From JAFEDN01 sp963844565 (GTDB lineage Bacteria > Pseudomonadota > Gammaproteobacteria > Coxiellales > Coxiellaceae), in assembly GCA_963844565.1 (NCBI GenBank), contig CAWJON010000002.1, forward strand, positions 1,674,001 through 1,738,000: DNA of 64,000 bases. The letters run 5' to 3'. This document shows positions 28,742-36,914 of this stretch, piece by piece. Position 1 is the first letter of the stretch. The number at the start of each line of letters is the position of its first letter. Made by a program: the position numbers and the translations under genes. The notes beneath the pieces were generated by a model that worked only from the letters and a program-made list of their open reading frames with translations, was not told the DNA's origin and searched no databases.

Positions 28742-28801
28742 GTAAAGGTGTCTCCATCATCCTGTGGAAACAGCCTCTTCCATCCTTTGAATATCGCTAT
28801 C

Positions 28802-28957
28802 CTAGTAAGTCGTCGTCCCTGATGCAACGTTTGAAACCGTATTGCCTGTGTCGGCAACATCTTGACCAGCACCTTCTACAGTGTGGCAACCCGTTAACAA
28901 CGCGGCAACAAAAACTAAAGGACATATTGCCAGCAATACTTTTTTAATTATTTTCAT
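28802..28957 (-). CDS. Entericidin-like small lipoprotein
   Basis: The 51-residue protein starts MKIIKKVLLAICPLV and has a lipobox LLTGC with the acylated cysteine at 24. It continues HTVEGAGQDVADTGN, the core pattern of entericidin A/B (GCNTxxGxGxDxxxxG). Entericidins are small cell-envelope lipoproteins, with an antidote/toxin pair in E. coli; only one is seen here. GGAGA lies 6-7 bases before the ATG. A strong terminator follows. The gene is short, so its recognition rests on lipobox and pattern. Confidence 0.85.
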   Translation of the reverse strand: MKIIKKVLLAICPLVFVAALLTGCHTVEGAGQDVADTGNTVSNVASGTTTY

Positions 28958-29054
28958 ACTGTTTCTCCATTTTTAGTTCAGAGGGGAATTCTCCCTAAGA
29001 TAAGTGTAGATCAAAATTGTTCAAAATAAAAACAGATTAGAGAGATTAGTATAT

Positions 29055-30407
29055 TTAATTCTTATTGACGTATGGGTTTTTGTCATTAACCAGCTCAACG
29101 TGGAGGGGAATTCCAACCAGATTAAAGGTTTTACGAAAATAATTGGCCAGGTAGCGACGATAGGAATTAGGCATTGAACCAATTTGTTTACCATGTACAA
29201 TAATAGTCAAAGGGTTATGGCCCCCTAAATGCGCATAACGCAGACGGATTCTGCGGCCTCCAACCAGTGGAGGCTGGTGGTCAAAAACTGCTTGCTCCAA
29301 GGCTTCAGTCAAAATAGGTGTAGGCAATGTTTTGGTTGCGGAGCTATAAGCTTCATCCACAGCACGATACAAATCCCCAACGCCGGTGCCATGCAATGCC
29401 GATATTAAATACCTTCGGGCAAAGTTTACAAATTCTAAACGCCTATCTATAGTGCCTTTAACTTTCTCTTTCTGATATTCAGTGAGTCCATCCCACTTAT
29501 TAATGGCCAGGACCAGACCTTTACCAGTGGCTAATAACAGCCCAAGAAGCTTTAAATCCTGATCAGTAATTCCTTCACTGGCGTCAAAAACCATTATATT
29601 AATGTGAGCCTGTTCCATGGCTTGAAGGGTTTTGATCACGGAGAATTTTTCAATTCCGTCTTCTACCCTGCCTCGTTTACGAACTCCAGCTGTATCTATT
29701 AGAGTATATCTTTTGCCATGCCGTTCGTAGGGTATAAAAATACTGTCGCGAGTTGTACCCGGAGCATCAAAAACAATAACCCGCTCTTCTCCAAGCAAGC
29801 GATTTATTAAAGTTGATTTGCCGACATTAGGTCTACCAATCACGGCAATCGAAGTACCTGTGATTTGTTCCGAAAGTCCCTCAACGACAGGAAAGCGGCT
29901 CAAAATTGCACTGATGAATCTCTCTACGCCACGGCCAATTTTCGCTGAAATACCTTGGGGGTCGCCGAGGCCTAAACTATAAAAATCGCTGATGGCTATA
30001 TCGGCATTTCCGCGATCAATTTTATTGACCAGCACAATCACTTTTTTCTGAAAAGCCCTTAATTTCTCTGAAATGGCTTTATCAGAAGCGGTTAAACCCG
30101 TTTCTGCATCCACTACAAAAAGAACTTGATCAGATTCGTTAATAGCCTGCCAAACTTGTTTTTCTACCATGGTTTCAACAGGTTGATCTAAGCCTTCCAT
30201 TAAGCCGCCGGTATCAATAACCCAATACGGTCTTCCGCCAACCACCCCACGGCCATATTGGCGATCCCGGGTAACGCCAGGGTAATCTGCAACCAAAGCG
30301 TGACGTGTGTTGGTTAAGTAATTGAAAAGAGTTGATTTTCCAACATTCGGCCTACCGATTATAGCGATAACAGGTAGGTGGTTTTCAGTTTGAGTCTCAG
30401 TGTTCAT
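29055..30407 (-). CDS. der: Ribosome biogenesis GTPase Der (EngA)
   Basis: Der is a tandem GTPase needed for 50S ribosome assembly. The 450-residue protein has two G domains, each with GRPNVGKST and DTAG-type switch (DTGGL and DTAGV), and NKxD motifs NKIDRG and NKWDGL. The C-terminal KH-like domain (about 350-440) follows. It lies 4 bases after yfgM, with no bamB between them, unlike E. coli and many relatives. Confidence 0.97.
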   Translation of the reverse strand: MNTETQTENHLPVIAIIGRPNVGKSTLFNYLTNTRHALVADYPGVTRDRQYGRGVVGGRPYWVIDTGGLMEGLDQPVETMVEKQVWQAINESDQVLFVVDAETGLTASDKAISEKLRAFQKKVIVLVNKIDRGNADIAISDFYSLGLGDPQGISAKIGRGVERFISAILSRFPVVEGLSEQITGTSIAVIGRPNVGKSTLINRLLGEERVIVFDAPGTTRDSIFIPYERHGKRYTLIDTAGVRKRGRVEDGIEKFSVIKTLQAMEQAHINIMVFDASEGITDQDLKLLGLLLATGKGLVLAINKWDGLTEYQKEKVKGTIDRRLEFVNFARRYLISALHGTGVGDLYRAVDEAYSSATKTLPTPILTEALEQAVFDHQPPLVGGRRIRLRYAHLGGHNPLTIIVHGKQIGSMPNSYRRYLANYFRKTFNLVGIPLHVELVNDKNPYVNKN

Positions 30408-30411
30408 TATT

Positions 30412-31038
30412 TTAAGAGGGTTGTGATAATTTTAACGACAGCAAGAGATCCTCTCCTGATATCGTTGAAAAACCTTGCTGAGCTTTTTGATAGGCTTGTT
30501 GTGCCTTATCATTCATTCCTTGTGCCCAATAAACATCCCCAGTTAGCTCATCGATCAATGGCTGGAAGGCTTTGTCATTGACTGTAGCTAAGAGAGATAA
30601 AGATTGATCGTATTTTTTTTGGGAAAGCATAAGACGCGCCGCTCTAATTCGAGCAATTTGCTGAAAACTCGTCAACTTGGAATGATCCATCACCCAGTGT
30701 AATTTCCCGAGGGCCGCATCGAGCTGACCCTGATTAACCAAAGATTTTGCAGAGAGCAAATTAGCCAAACTGGCATATTCTGTATTTGGATATCGTTTGG
30801 TAATTTCGGCAGACATTTGTTGTACGGAATCATTTTGTTGTTGATTAGCCGAAGTGAGTAATTGTTGATACAGCATTGAGGCTTGCGCATGCATTTTATC
30901 TTGTTGTTGATGCCAATAGCGCCAGCCTAAACCAGCAGCCAACCCAATAAGAACGGCTATGGCAACAAACTTTCCATAGTCACGCCACCACTTTTTAAAG
31001 AGTTCAATTTGCTCATTATCAGTTAAAGAAGCTGGCAT
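30412..31038 (-). CDS. yfgM: YfgM-like TPR membrane protein
   Basis: The 208-residue protein has a short cytoplasmic N-terminus with the family words ELFKKWWRDYGK, one transmembrane helix (about 28-46) and a periplasmic tetratricopeptide part. YfgM in E. coli associates with SecYEG and the periplasmic chaperone PpiD. The position between hisS and der is the conserved one for this gene, which supports the name. Confidence 0.88.
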   Translation of the reverse strand: MPASLTDNEQIELFKKWWRDYGKFVAIAVLIGLAAGLGWRYWHQQQDKMHAQASMLYQQLLTSANQQQNDSVQQMSAEITKRYPNTEYASLANLLSAKSLVNQGQLDAALGKLHWVMDHSKLTSFQQIARIRAARLMLSQKKYDQSLSLLATVNDKAFQPLIDELTGDVYWAQGMNDKAQQAYQKAQQGFSTISGEDLLLSLKLSQPS

Positions 31039-31078
31039 GGGTTTTCCTTTGTCTAGACCTGGGGCTATTTTGGCCTAA

Positions 31079-32359
31079 TTAAGCTGTAACGGCAAGGGTC
31101 TGTTGGTTAACAAAGTCAATCAGAGTTGAGCGGGGTATAAGTTTTTGTTCGCCGCCGGGATGAAGATCTTTAACTAAGACGGTGTTATTTTGTATTTCCT
31201 GGTCTCCCAGAATAATAGCCCATCTCGCCTGGCTCTTATCCGCAGCCTTTAATTGATTTTTTAAATTACCTGATGTTAGATGCGTAACAATTTGTAATTG
31301 AGGGAATTGTTGGCGTAGTTCCTCTGCCAAAGTGAACCCTTTCCGGTTCGCCTCTTCACCCAATAAAATGATATAAATGTCCGGCGCATTAACCAGTGTT
31401 TGTTGTGCTTCGATAAGCAAAGCTAACCGTTCCAAACCAATCGCGAATCCAACGGCAGGCGTCGGTTGCCCACCCAGCTGCTCAACCAAATCGTTGTAAC
31501 GGCCCCCAGCACAAACAGTGCCTTGTGCACCCAGAGATTCCGTCACCCATTCAAAAACGGTTAACCCATAATAATCAATTCCACGCACTAAGCGTGGGTT
31601 GACTTGGAAAGGTAAACCCGCAGCACCCAGGAGTTCTTTCAAACCTTCAAAATGATGTCGCGAGTCTGGGTCTAAATGCTCGACTAACAACGGTGCAGCT
31701 TGATTAAGCTCTTGAATGATTGGATTTTTACTGTCCAAAATTCGCAGCGGGTTGGTCACCAGACGTCTTTGGCTGTCCTCATCAAGCAAATCATAATGTT
31801 TTTGATAAAATGCAACCAGTTTTTCACGATATAAAGCCCGCGAAGCAGGAGTCGCCAAGGTATTGATTTGCAATTCGAGGCCGTTGAAGATTTTAAATTC
31901 TTTGAATAGTCGTGCACTTAATAAGATGACTTCCGCATCAATATCAGGGCCATTCATGCCATAAGCTTCTATCCCCAACTGATGGAACTGACGATAACGG
32001 CCTTTTTGCGGACGCTCATGCCGAAACATGGGCCCAATGTACCACAATCGTTGTATTTGATGATAAAGTAAACCGGCTTGAATGGCTGCACGAACACATC
32101 CTGCGGTGCCTTCGGGCCGTAGCGTCAGACTGTCGCCGTTTCTGTCCGCAAAAGTGTACATTTCCTTTTCGACGATATCTGTCGCTTCGCCGATGGTACG
32201 AGAAAATAGCGCCGTTTGTTCAAGCAGTGGAAAACGAATTTCACCATAGCCATAGCTATTGGCAATTTTTTGACAAACAGATTCAATCTTTTGCCAGTAA
32301 ATGGTCTTTTCAGGTAGAACATCATTCATTCCCCGCACAGCTTGAACGGCTTTTTTCAA
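31079..32359 (-). CDS. hisS: Histidyl-tRNA synthetase
   Basis: HisS charges tRNA-His. The 426-residue class II synthetase starts KKAVQAVRGMNDVLPEKT. It has motif 2 FRHERPQKGRYRQFHQLGIEAYG, the histidine-specific LVRGIDYYGLTVFEW, motif 3 PAVGFAIGLERL, and a C-terminal anticodon-binding domain. It begins 10 bases after rodZ. ispG, which often sits between rodZ and hisS, is absent here. Confidence 0.97.
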   Translation of the reverse strand: MKKAVQAVRGMNDVLPEKTIYWQKIESVCQKIANSYGYGEIRFPLLEQTALFSRTIGEATDIVEKEMYTFADRNGDSLTLRPEGTAGCVRAAIQAGLLYHQIQRLWYIGPMFRHERPQKGRYRQFHQLGIEAYGMNGPDIDAEVILLSARLFKEFKIFNGLELQINTLATPASRALYREKLVAFYQKHYDLLDEDSQRRLVTNPLRILDSKNPIIQELNQAAPLLVEHLDPDSRHHFEGLKELLGAAGLPFQVNPRLVRGIDYYGLTVFEWVTESLGAQGTVCAGGRYNDLVEQLGGQPTPAVGFAIGLERLALLIEAQQTLVNAPDIYIILLGEEANRKGFTLAEELRQQFPQLQIVTHLTSGNLKNQLKAADKSQARWAIILGDQEIQNNTVLVKDLHPGGEQKLIPRSTLIDFVNQQTLAVTA

Positions 32360-32369
32360 CGTTTATTTC

Positions 32370-33137
32370 CTAATCGTTGGCTGTTTGTTGTGGGGCAGGC
32401 AGCGACACATTATTGTTGTTTGCAGACACACTACCGCCTCGCTGTGCAGCGGGTGGATTGCCAGCATTGTTATTACCTGTGTTAGCCGCAGATTGAGACT
32501 CGTTAGCCGGAGGTGACTGAGCCGAAGCTCCACCACCACTATTAGCAGCTGAATTTTGAGCAGAATCAGATGATGCAGGAGCAGATTGTCCTGAGCCATT
32601 GGACGAGTTAGAAGCGCCATCATCCCCTTGCAAAGGCATAACGGTCGATGAAACGCTACTCACCATACTACCGGCTGGATTTTTATCGGCGCCACGCGGA
32701 CCTTGAGCCCACATCACCACCAATCCGGCCAACAGCAAAATAATAAAGGCGCTGACCCACCAGATAAAATTTGAATGATGCTGGCGGTCCTCATCTTGAT
32801 AAATAGGTACAGCGTTTTCCGTTTTTAAAGACGAAGCATTCACAATAGTGTTCTTACTGAGATCAAATTGAGAAGCAACACTAGCAAAAGCCGGTAAAAT
32901 TTTATCATCAGGCACATTTAAGAGACGTGCATAAGATATTACATAGCCTCGAGCATAGGTGCGCGCGGCAAAATGACTATAATCATCTCGCTCAATCTGA
33001 TCAATGTAACTTGCGCTTAAACATAAACGGCTGGCTGTTTCATCAATGGTAAGACCCAAAGATTCCCTTGCAGATCTAAGCAGCTCACCAGCGCTTACAC
33101 CAGATTTATAAGAAGTGTTGGATTCTTTCTCTGACAT
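32370..33137 (-). CDS. rodZ: RodZ-like helix-turn-helix membrane protein with a low-complexity tail
   Basis: RodZ links MreB to the cell-shape machinery. The 255-residue protein has the N-terminal HTH_25 domain (about residues 14-85, GELLRSARESLGLTIDETASRL), a linker, and one transmembrane helix (about 124-144). The periplasmic part (150-255) is only Ser/Ala/Asn/Gly-rich and lacks the folded DUF4115 domain seen in E. coli RodZ. The gene position before hisS fits rodZ. The tail may be a degenerate or replaced domain. Confidence 0.85.
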   Translation of the reverse strand: MSEKESNTSYKSGVSAGELLRSARESLGLTIDETASRLCLSASYIDQIERDDYSHFAARTYARGYVISYARLLNVPDDKILPAFASVASQFDLSKNTIVNASSLKTENAVPIYQDEDRQHHSNFIWWVSAFIILLLAGLVVMWAQGPRGADKNPAGSMVSSVSSTVMPLQGDDGASNSSNGSGQSAPASSDSAQNSAANSGGGASAQSPPANESQSAANTGNNNAGNPPAAQRGGSVSANNNNVSLPAPQQTAND

Positions 33138-33224
33138 GAATAAATACCTTAGGAAATGTTAACTATGCATATAATGTAGCATAGATCTCAGATTGCTACA
33201 AAGTAAATCCGCGCTAGGGATAAC

Positions 33225-34493
33225 TCACTTCTTAACACGAAGCAGTAATAACCCACCAATGAATAAGAAAAAGAATACGGTTAACATACCCACTCGCTGA
33301 CTTTGAAACCAATGGGTAAACCAAGCCAATACCCAAGGCCCCATAAAAGAGGTCACACGTCCGGATAAATTATATAAACCAAAAAATTCCGTTATTAAAT
33401 GCGGCGGAGAGATTTGAATCATCAAAGAACGACCCGCTGCCTGCGCCGGCCCAAAACCCAAACTAATACCCATGCCAAAAATCCAAAACCACAAAATGCT
33501 GTGTGTTGCCAACATGGAAAGGCCCGATATAATCATCAGGACTAACGCCACCAAGATCGTAAATTTTGGTCCGCGCGCATCATCCATCCAACCAAACGCT
33601 GCGGCGCCAATCCCGGCTGCCACATTCATGCCAATCCCAAATTCCATAATCTGAATGGTGCTCATGTGCATCACGCCTGCGGCATAAATACCACCAAACG
33701 CAAAGATAGTGACTAATCCATCAATATAGAGCATGCGCGCAATTAAAAAATTCAAAACATTTTTATAGTCTCGATTCATTAATCGCAACGTGTGTCCTAA
33801 GGAGCGCAAGCCTTCAACGACAGCTTGCAACATCTTTACTTTTTGACTGGGCCGCTCTTTAATCACAATAAATAGAGGTAAAGAAAATATCAGTAGCCAG
33901 ACGGCAACTAATGGGCCGCAAATCCTGATGGTTTCAGCTGTTTTGGGATCCAAGCCAAATCGTGCGCCATCATTTAAAATAAAAAGATTTAACATCAGGA
34001 ATAAAGCAACCAGCCCGCCAGCGTAACCCGTTCCCCAACCCCATCCGGAAACCCTGCCAATGTAGTTAGGCGGTGTGATCTGATCCAGCATCGCATTGTA
34101 AAACACACTACTTAATTCAACTGCCATAGTGCTGATAACAATCCAAAATAACGCAAAATTGACATAACTATGTTCCGGCTTAACAAACCACAAAACCGCA
34201 GAAGACATGGCAATAATTAGCATCAAAAAAAACAGCCACGGTTTATTGCGCCCTTGACGATTAGCAATAGCACCCAAACAAGGGCTCAAAACAGCGACGA
34301 GCAAACCCGCCAAACCATTAGCCATGCCCCATTCACTCGTGCCTACTATAGAATTAACGGCTACTTTTTCAGTGAAATAGGTTGAGAAAACGAAGGTGGT
34401 GATCAGTACGGCAAAAGGAGAAAGCGCCCAGTCATACAAACACCAGGCAATGATTGATTTCTTATTAGGGAGCGCGACAGAATTTTCTTTCAT
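33225..34493 (-). CDS. MFS transporter, UMF1 (Atg22-like) family
   Basis: The 422-residue protein has 12 predicted transmembrane helices. The start KSIIAWCLYDWALSPFAVLITTFVF matches the W-x-L/x-YDWA signature of Atg22/UMF1 transporters. Yeast Atg22 exports amino acids from the vacuole; bacterial members are not well characterised. The upstream promoter places the start of transcription almost at the ATG. A 98-bp copy of its 5' end and promoter lies at 36419-36516. Confidence 0.88.
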   Translation of the reverse strand: MKENSVALPNKKSIIAWCLYDWALSPFAVLITTFVFSTYFTEKVAVNSIVGTSEWGMANGLAGLLVAVLSPCLGAIANRQGRNKPWLFFLMLIIAMSSAVLWFVKPEHSYVNFALFWIVISTMAVELSSVFYNAMLDQITPPNYIGRVSGWGWGTGYAGGLVALFLMLNLFILNDGARFGLDPKTAETIRICGPLVAVWLLIFSLPLFIVIKERPSQKVKMLQAVVEGLRSLGHTLRLMNRDYKNVLNFLIARMLYIDGLVTIFAFGGIYAAGVMHMSTIQIMEFGIGMNVAAGIGAAAFGWMDDARGPKFTILVALVLMIISGLSMLATHSILWFWIFGMGISLGFGPAQAAGRSLMIQISPPHLITEFFGLYNLSGRVTSFMGPWVLAWFTHWFQSQRVGMLTVFFFLFIGGLLLLRVKK

Positions 34494-34499
34494 TCACTT

Positions 34500-34528
34500 A
34501 ATATAATGCGCTGATCATAAGAGTGCAA
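34500..34528 (-). promoter_or_regulatory. Sigma-70 promoter of the MFS gene, possibly leaderless
   Basis: On the minus strand TTGCAC (34523-34528) and TATATT (34500-34505) are 17 bp apart. Only six bases (AAGTGA) separate the -10 box from the ATG at 34493, so transcription would begin at or next to the start codon, and no Shine-Dalgarno is present. The same boxes are kept in the duplicated copy at 36419-36516. Confidence 0.55.
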
Positions 34529-34645
34529 TTATTATCAAATCGGCATGACAAATGGTGAGGTTTTTAATTAAAACTTTACTGGGCTTCAATTCACACTCGG
34601 AGACCTTGTTTTTCATCGTGAGCGCGATGCTCAGATATTATCATT

Positions 34646-35606
34646 CTAGATTTTTTGCGCGACCGTTTGAATTGAATTTTCGTCTAAAACCTCTTTACCT
34701 TTTTCAATAAATGCTTCAAAACATAATCGGGTATTGGTTTTGCTCCAAAAATCTGGAAATGAACGCTTATCAATAATCGATTTTGGTTCTGAAGCAACTG
34801 CCTTAACTTCTCCCAATACTTGGTGAGGCGTTTTATCTCTTAATCCCAAATGTAGCTGTCGCAAACCTATCTCTTTTTTGGTAACTGAAGTATTATACGA
34901 ACATCTATCTATGCTAAATAAAACACTTTTTTTCCAAGCTACGCCATAAGCATCTTCAGCAATTTGATATCCTTTTTCATCAATGTGAAAAATTACTTTT
35001 GAACCAGGTTGTTTATGAATGAATTTTCCAGCTTTATTAAAATTATCGGTGAGTTTCTTAACAGTTATTTCATTTTCTTCTGAATCATATTGGTTTTCAT
35101 TCACAGAAATTTTAACTTCTACTTCTTGAGTTCTAGCAACAACAATTGCATTGATTTCTAACTTATTCAATTCCAACTGAAAATCAGCCGCACCACTATT
35201 TAGTATTCCGGCGCCATAGAGGCAAGTAATAAAATTAACGGTAACAGGAGAGGAAGCTCTAGAAGTAGAAAATTTTTGTTTCAAATGTCTTGCCAGATAG
35301 CCAGCAAACTGTGGGTTTTTATACTCCACTAATTCATCACTATAAAAAGTTTTCTTTCCTCTGCAACTATGAGCTTGGACATAAATTCTTAACTTTCTTA
35401 AATCACGGACTTTAGCAAGAAATTCCAAAATATTATTATCTAACATTGATAAATCGTAGTGTTTGCCAATATTAACCAGTAAGCATGGGTTTGGATTATA
35501 TTTATCCCATTTTAAACGAAGGCCTCTTACAGAAACAAGGCCATCCCTTGAAAGCTCAAAATTTAAATAAGTTGATTTTCGAAATTGGGTGAACTTCTAC
35601 TTTCAT
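34646..35606 (-). pseudogene. Frameshifted protein with a caspase-like (clan CD) pattern
   Basis: The main open part (34646-35446) codes for 266 residues from an internal ATG. The same frame stays open upstream to 35599 but has no start codon there. A different frame starts at ATG 35606 (MKVEVHPISKINLFKF) and joins it if one A is removed from the run at 35558-35561, giving about 320 residues. A hydrophobic strand ending in AHS (RIYVQAHS) and, about 60 residues later, VNFITC resemble the His and Cys strands of clan CD proteases. This is fold-level inference, and the histidine is not followed by the usual glycine. It may be decayed or a sequence error. It lies at the edge of the accessory region. 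Confidence 0.6.
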
Positions 35607-35866
35607 CTCTACTCATTTTTTTTATGCTCTTATTATTTATCTTTTTATTATTTACAGATTTTGAAATCTACATTTACATTTTAAAGTGAAAATATTAAGG
35701 AATTATGAAATCTCAATATCGGTAAAGTTTACGAAATGTGCTTTTGAGGCGAAAAAGTTGAAGGCCATCGTAAACAGACTGAAATCTTTAGTCAAAACTG
35801 TATGACTTCAACCTTGCAGACCTACGTTAATATTTATATTCAACTGCGCAACCCAATTACTTTTTA

Positions 35867-35896
35867 GACAATTCCGCATTAGCGTGCAGAATTATC
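35867..35896. promoter_or_regulatory. 30-bp dyad upstream of the truncated ATPase gene
   Basis: GACAATTCCGCA, six bases TTAGCG, then TGCAGAATTATC form an imperfect dyad (10 of 12 pairs) ending 2 bases before the ATG at 35899. Two more copies lie upstream of the intact relative of this gene (39999-40060). It may be an operator; no binding protein is known. Confidence 0.5.
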
Positions 35897-35898
35897 AA

Positions 35899-36249
35899 AT
35901 GGAGAGAATTCAAAAAGCGGCTATCATTAAAGATCTGTCTAAAAAAATGGCGTTTATCGCTGGTCCACGTCAAGCAGGTAAGACGTGGTTAGCGAAAGCC
36001 ATCGCAAGCGAATACCCTGATGCTGTTTATTTGAATTACGACCGGGCAACTGATAGAAAACTGATTCGCACCGAAGGTTGGTTAAGTTCAACTAAGCTTT
36101 TGATCCTAGATGAAATTCATAAAATGCCTAAATGGAAAAACTATTTAAAAGGCGTTTATGATACCAAAGAACCGCATTTGAAAATTCTGGTTACCGGCAG
36201 CGCCCGGCTGGATATTTTTAATCACATGGACCAGCGTCAGGGGCGATAA
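35899..36249 (+). pseudogene. DUF4143-type AAA ATPase truncated by a palindromic element
   Basis: Only the N-terminal 116 residues of an ATPase remain. They include Walker A AGPRQAGKT, Walker B LLILDEIHKMPKW and sensor 1 ILVTGSARLDIF. The related complete gene at 40170-41384 has 404 residues. The frame runs into the element at 36236-36412 and stops after a few element-encoded residues; the C-terminal part is not found downstream. The ATG at 35899 is preferred over a GTG at 35884 that lies within the dyad. Confidence 0.82.
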
Positions 36250-36412
36250 AAAAAATAAAAAATCGCGTTGAAACAAGGAATTAGCCTTAAAAATCTTGGC
36301 ACGCCAGACTAGACGGTATTTTGTAATTCATTAGTGTCAAATATGATCGGTTTTTTAAAGACAATAGCCTGAATTAAAGATATTTTTTAAATTTTTTATC
36401 GCCTCTGACACC
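36236..36412. repeat. MITE-like element family C, copy 1
   Basis: The element runs from GTCAGGGGCGATAAAAAA to the inverted end TTTTTTATCGCCTCTGACACC, about 177 bp with no gene. The inside is nearly identical to copy 2 at 38888-39067 (for example CACGCCAGACTAGACGGTAT). It has cut the ATPase gene at 35899. The left end has one mismatch against the right end. Confidence 0.85.
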
Positions 36413-36418
36413 TTTTTT

Positions 36419-36516
36419 ATGATTGATTTTTTATTATGAAGCGTAACCGAATTTTCTTTCATGCACTTAATATAATGCGCTGATCACAAGAGTGCAATTA
36501 TTGTCAAATCGGCAAA
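36419..36516. other. Duplicated 5' end and promoter of the MFS gene
   Basis: About 98 bp match 34450-34547 with scattered differences. They include the first codons of the MFS gene on the minus strand (start CAT), its TATATT and TTGCAC boxes and the upstream TGACAATAATTG-type word. No further coding part of the transporter follows. It is a relic of a duplication or of a rearrangement joined to the element just before it. Confidence 0.7.
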
Positions 36517-36914
36517 GCAAACCCATTGAAACTAAATCATTTTGCCAACAAAATCCCCAGGGCTTACGCCAACGTCACTCCGCGAGTGTTTTTCCGTCAT
36601 TGAGCGATACCAGATCGAGTCCGGCACAGGCTTGATCGCGCAATCCAGGATAAATATTTACGTTTAATCCGGTTCAGGCTAAATCCTAGATTCCTCGGTC
36701 AATATACACTTCGCCGCGAAAAGACGTAAAGGACATTAGTATTAATTTTTACCGCATGGCTTAAAGAAATATTAAAAATATGTACTGGGCCCATTCAAAT
36801 ACGTCAATCTCCTAAGAAATTCTTAATAATTATAATTTATAATAAGGAGCATAGTAAATTACTTATATAAAAAGTTATAAAAATAAATTCTTAAACACAT
36901 AGAAGATAAAGCGT
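36517..36914. other. Gene-free stretch with fragments of dispersed repeats
   Basis: I see no gene in these 398 bases. The first 200 hold short words also found near 39930 and 52750 (CGCGCAATCCAGGA, TATACACTTCGCCGC), which suggests fragments of another repeat family. The last 100 bases are AT-rich and probably contain the promoter of the gene at 36915, but no convincing boxes could be chosen. Confidence 0.4.
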
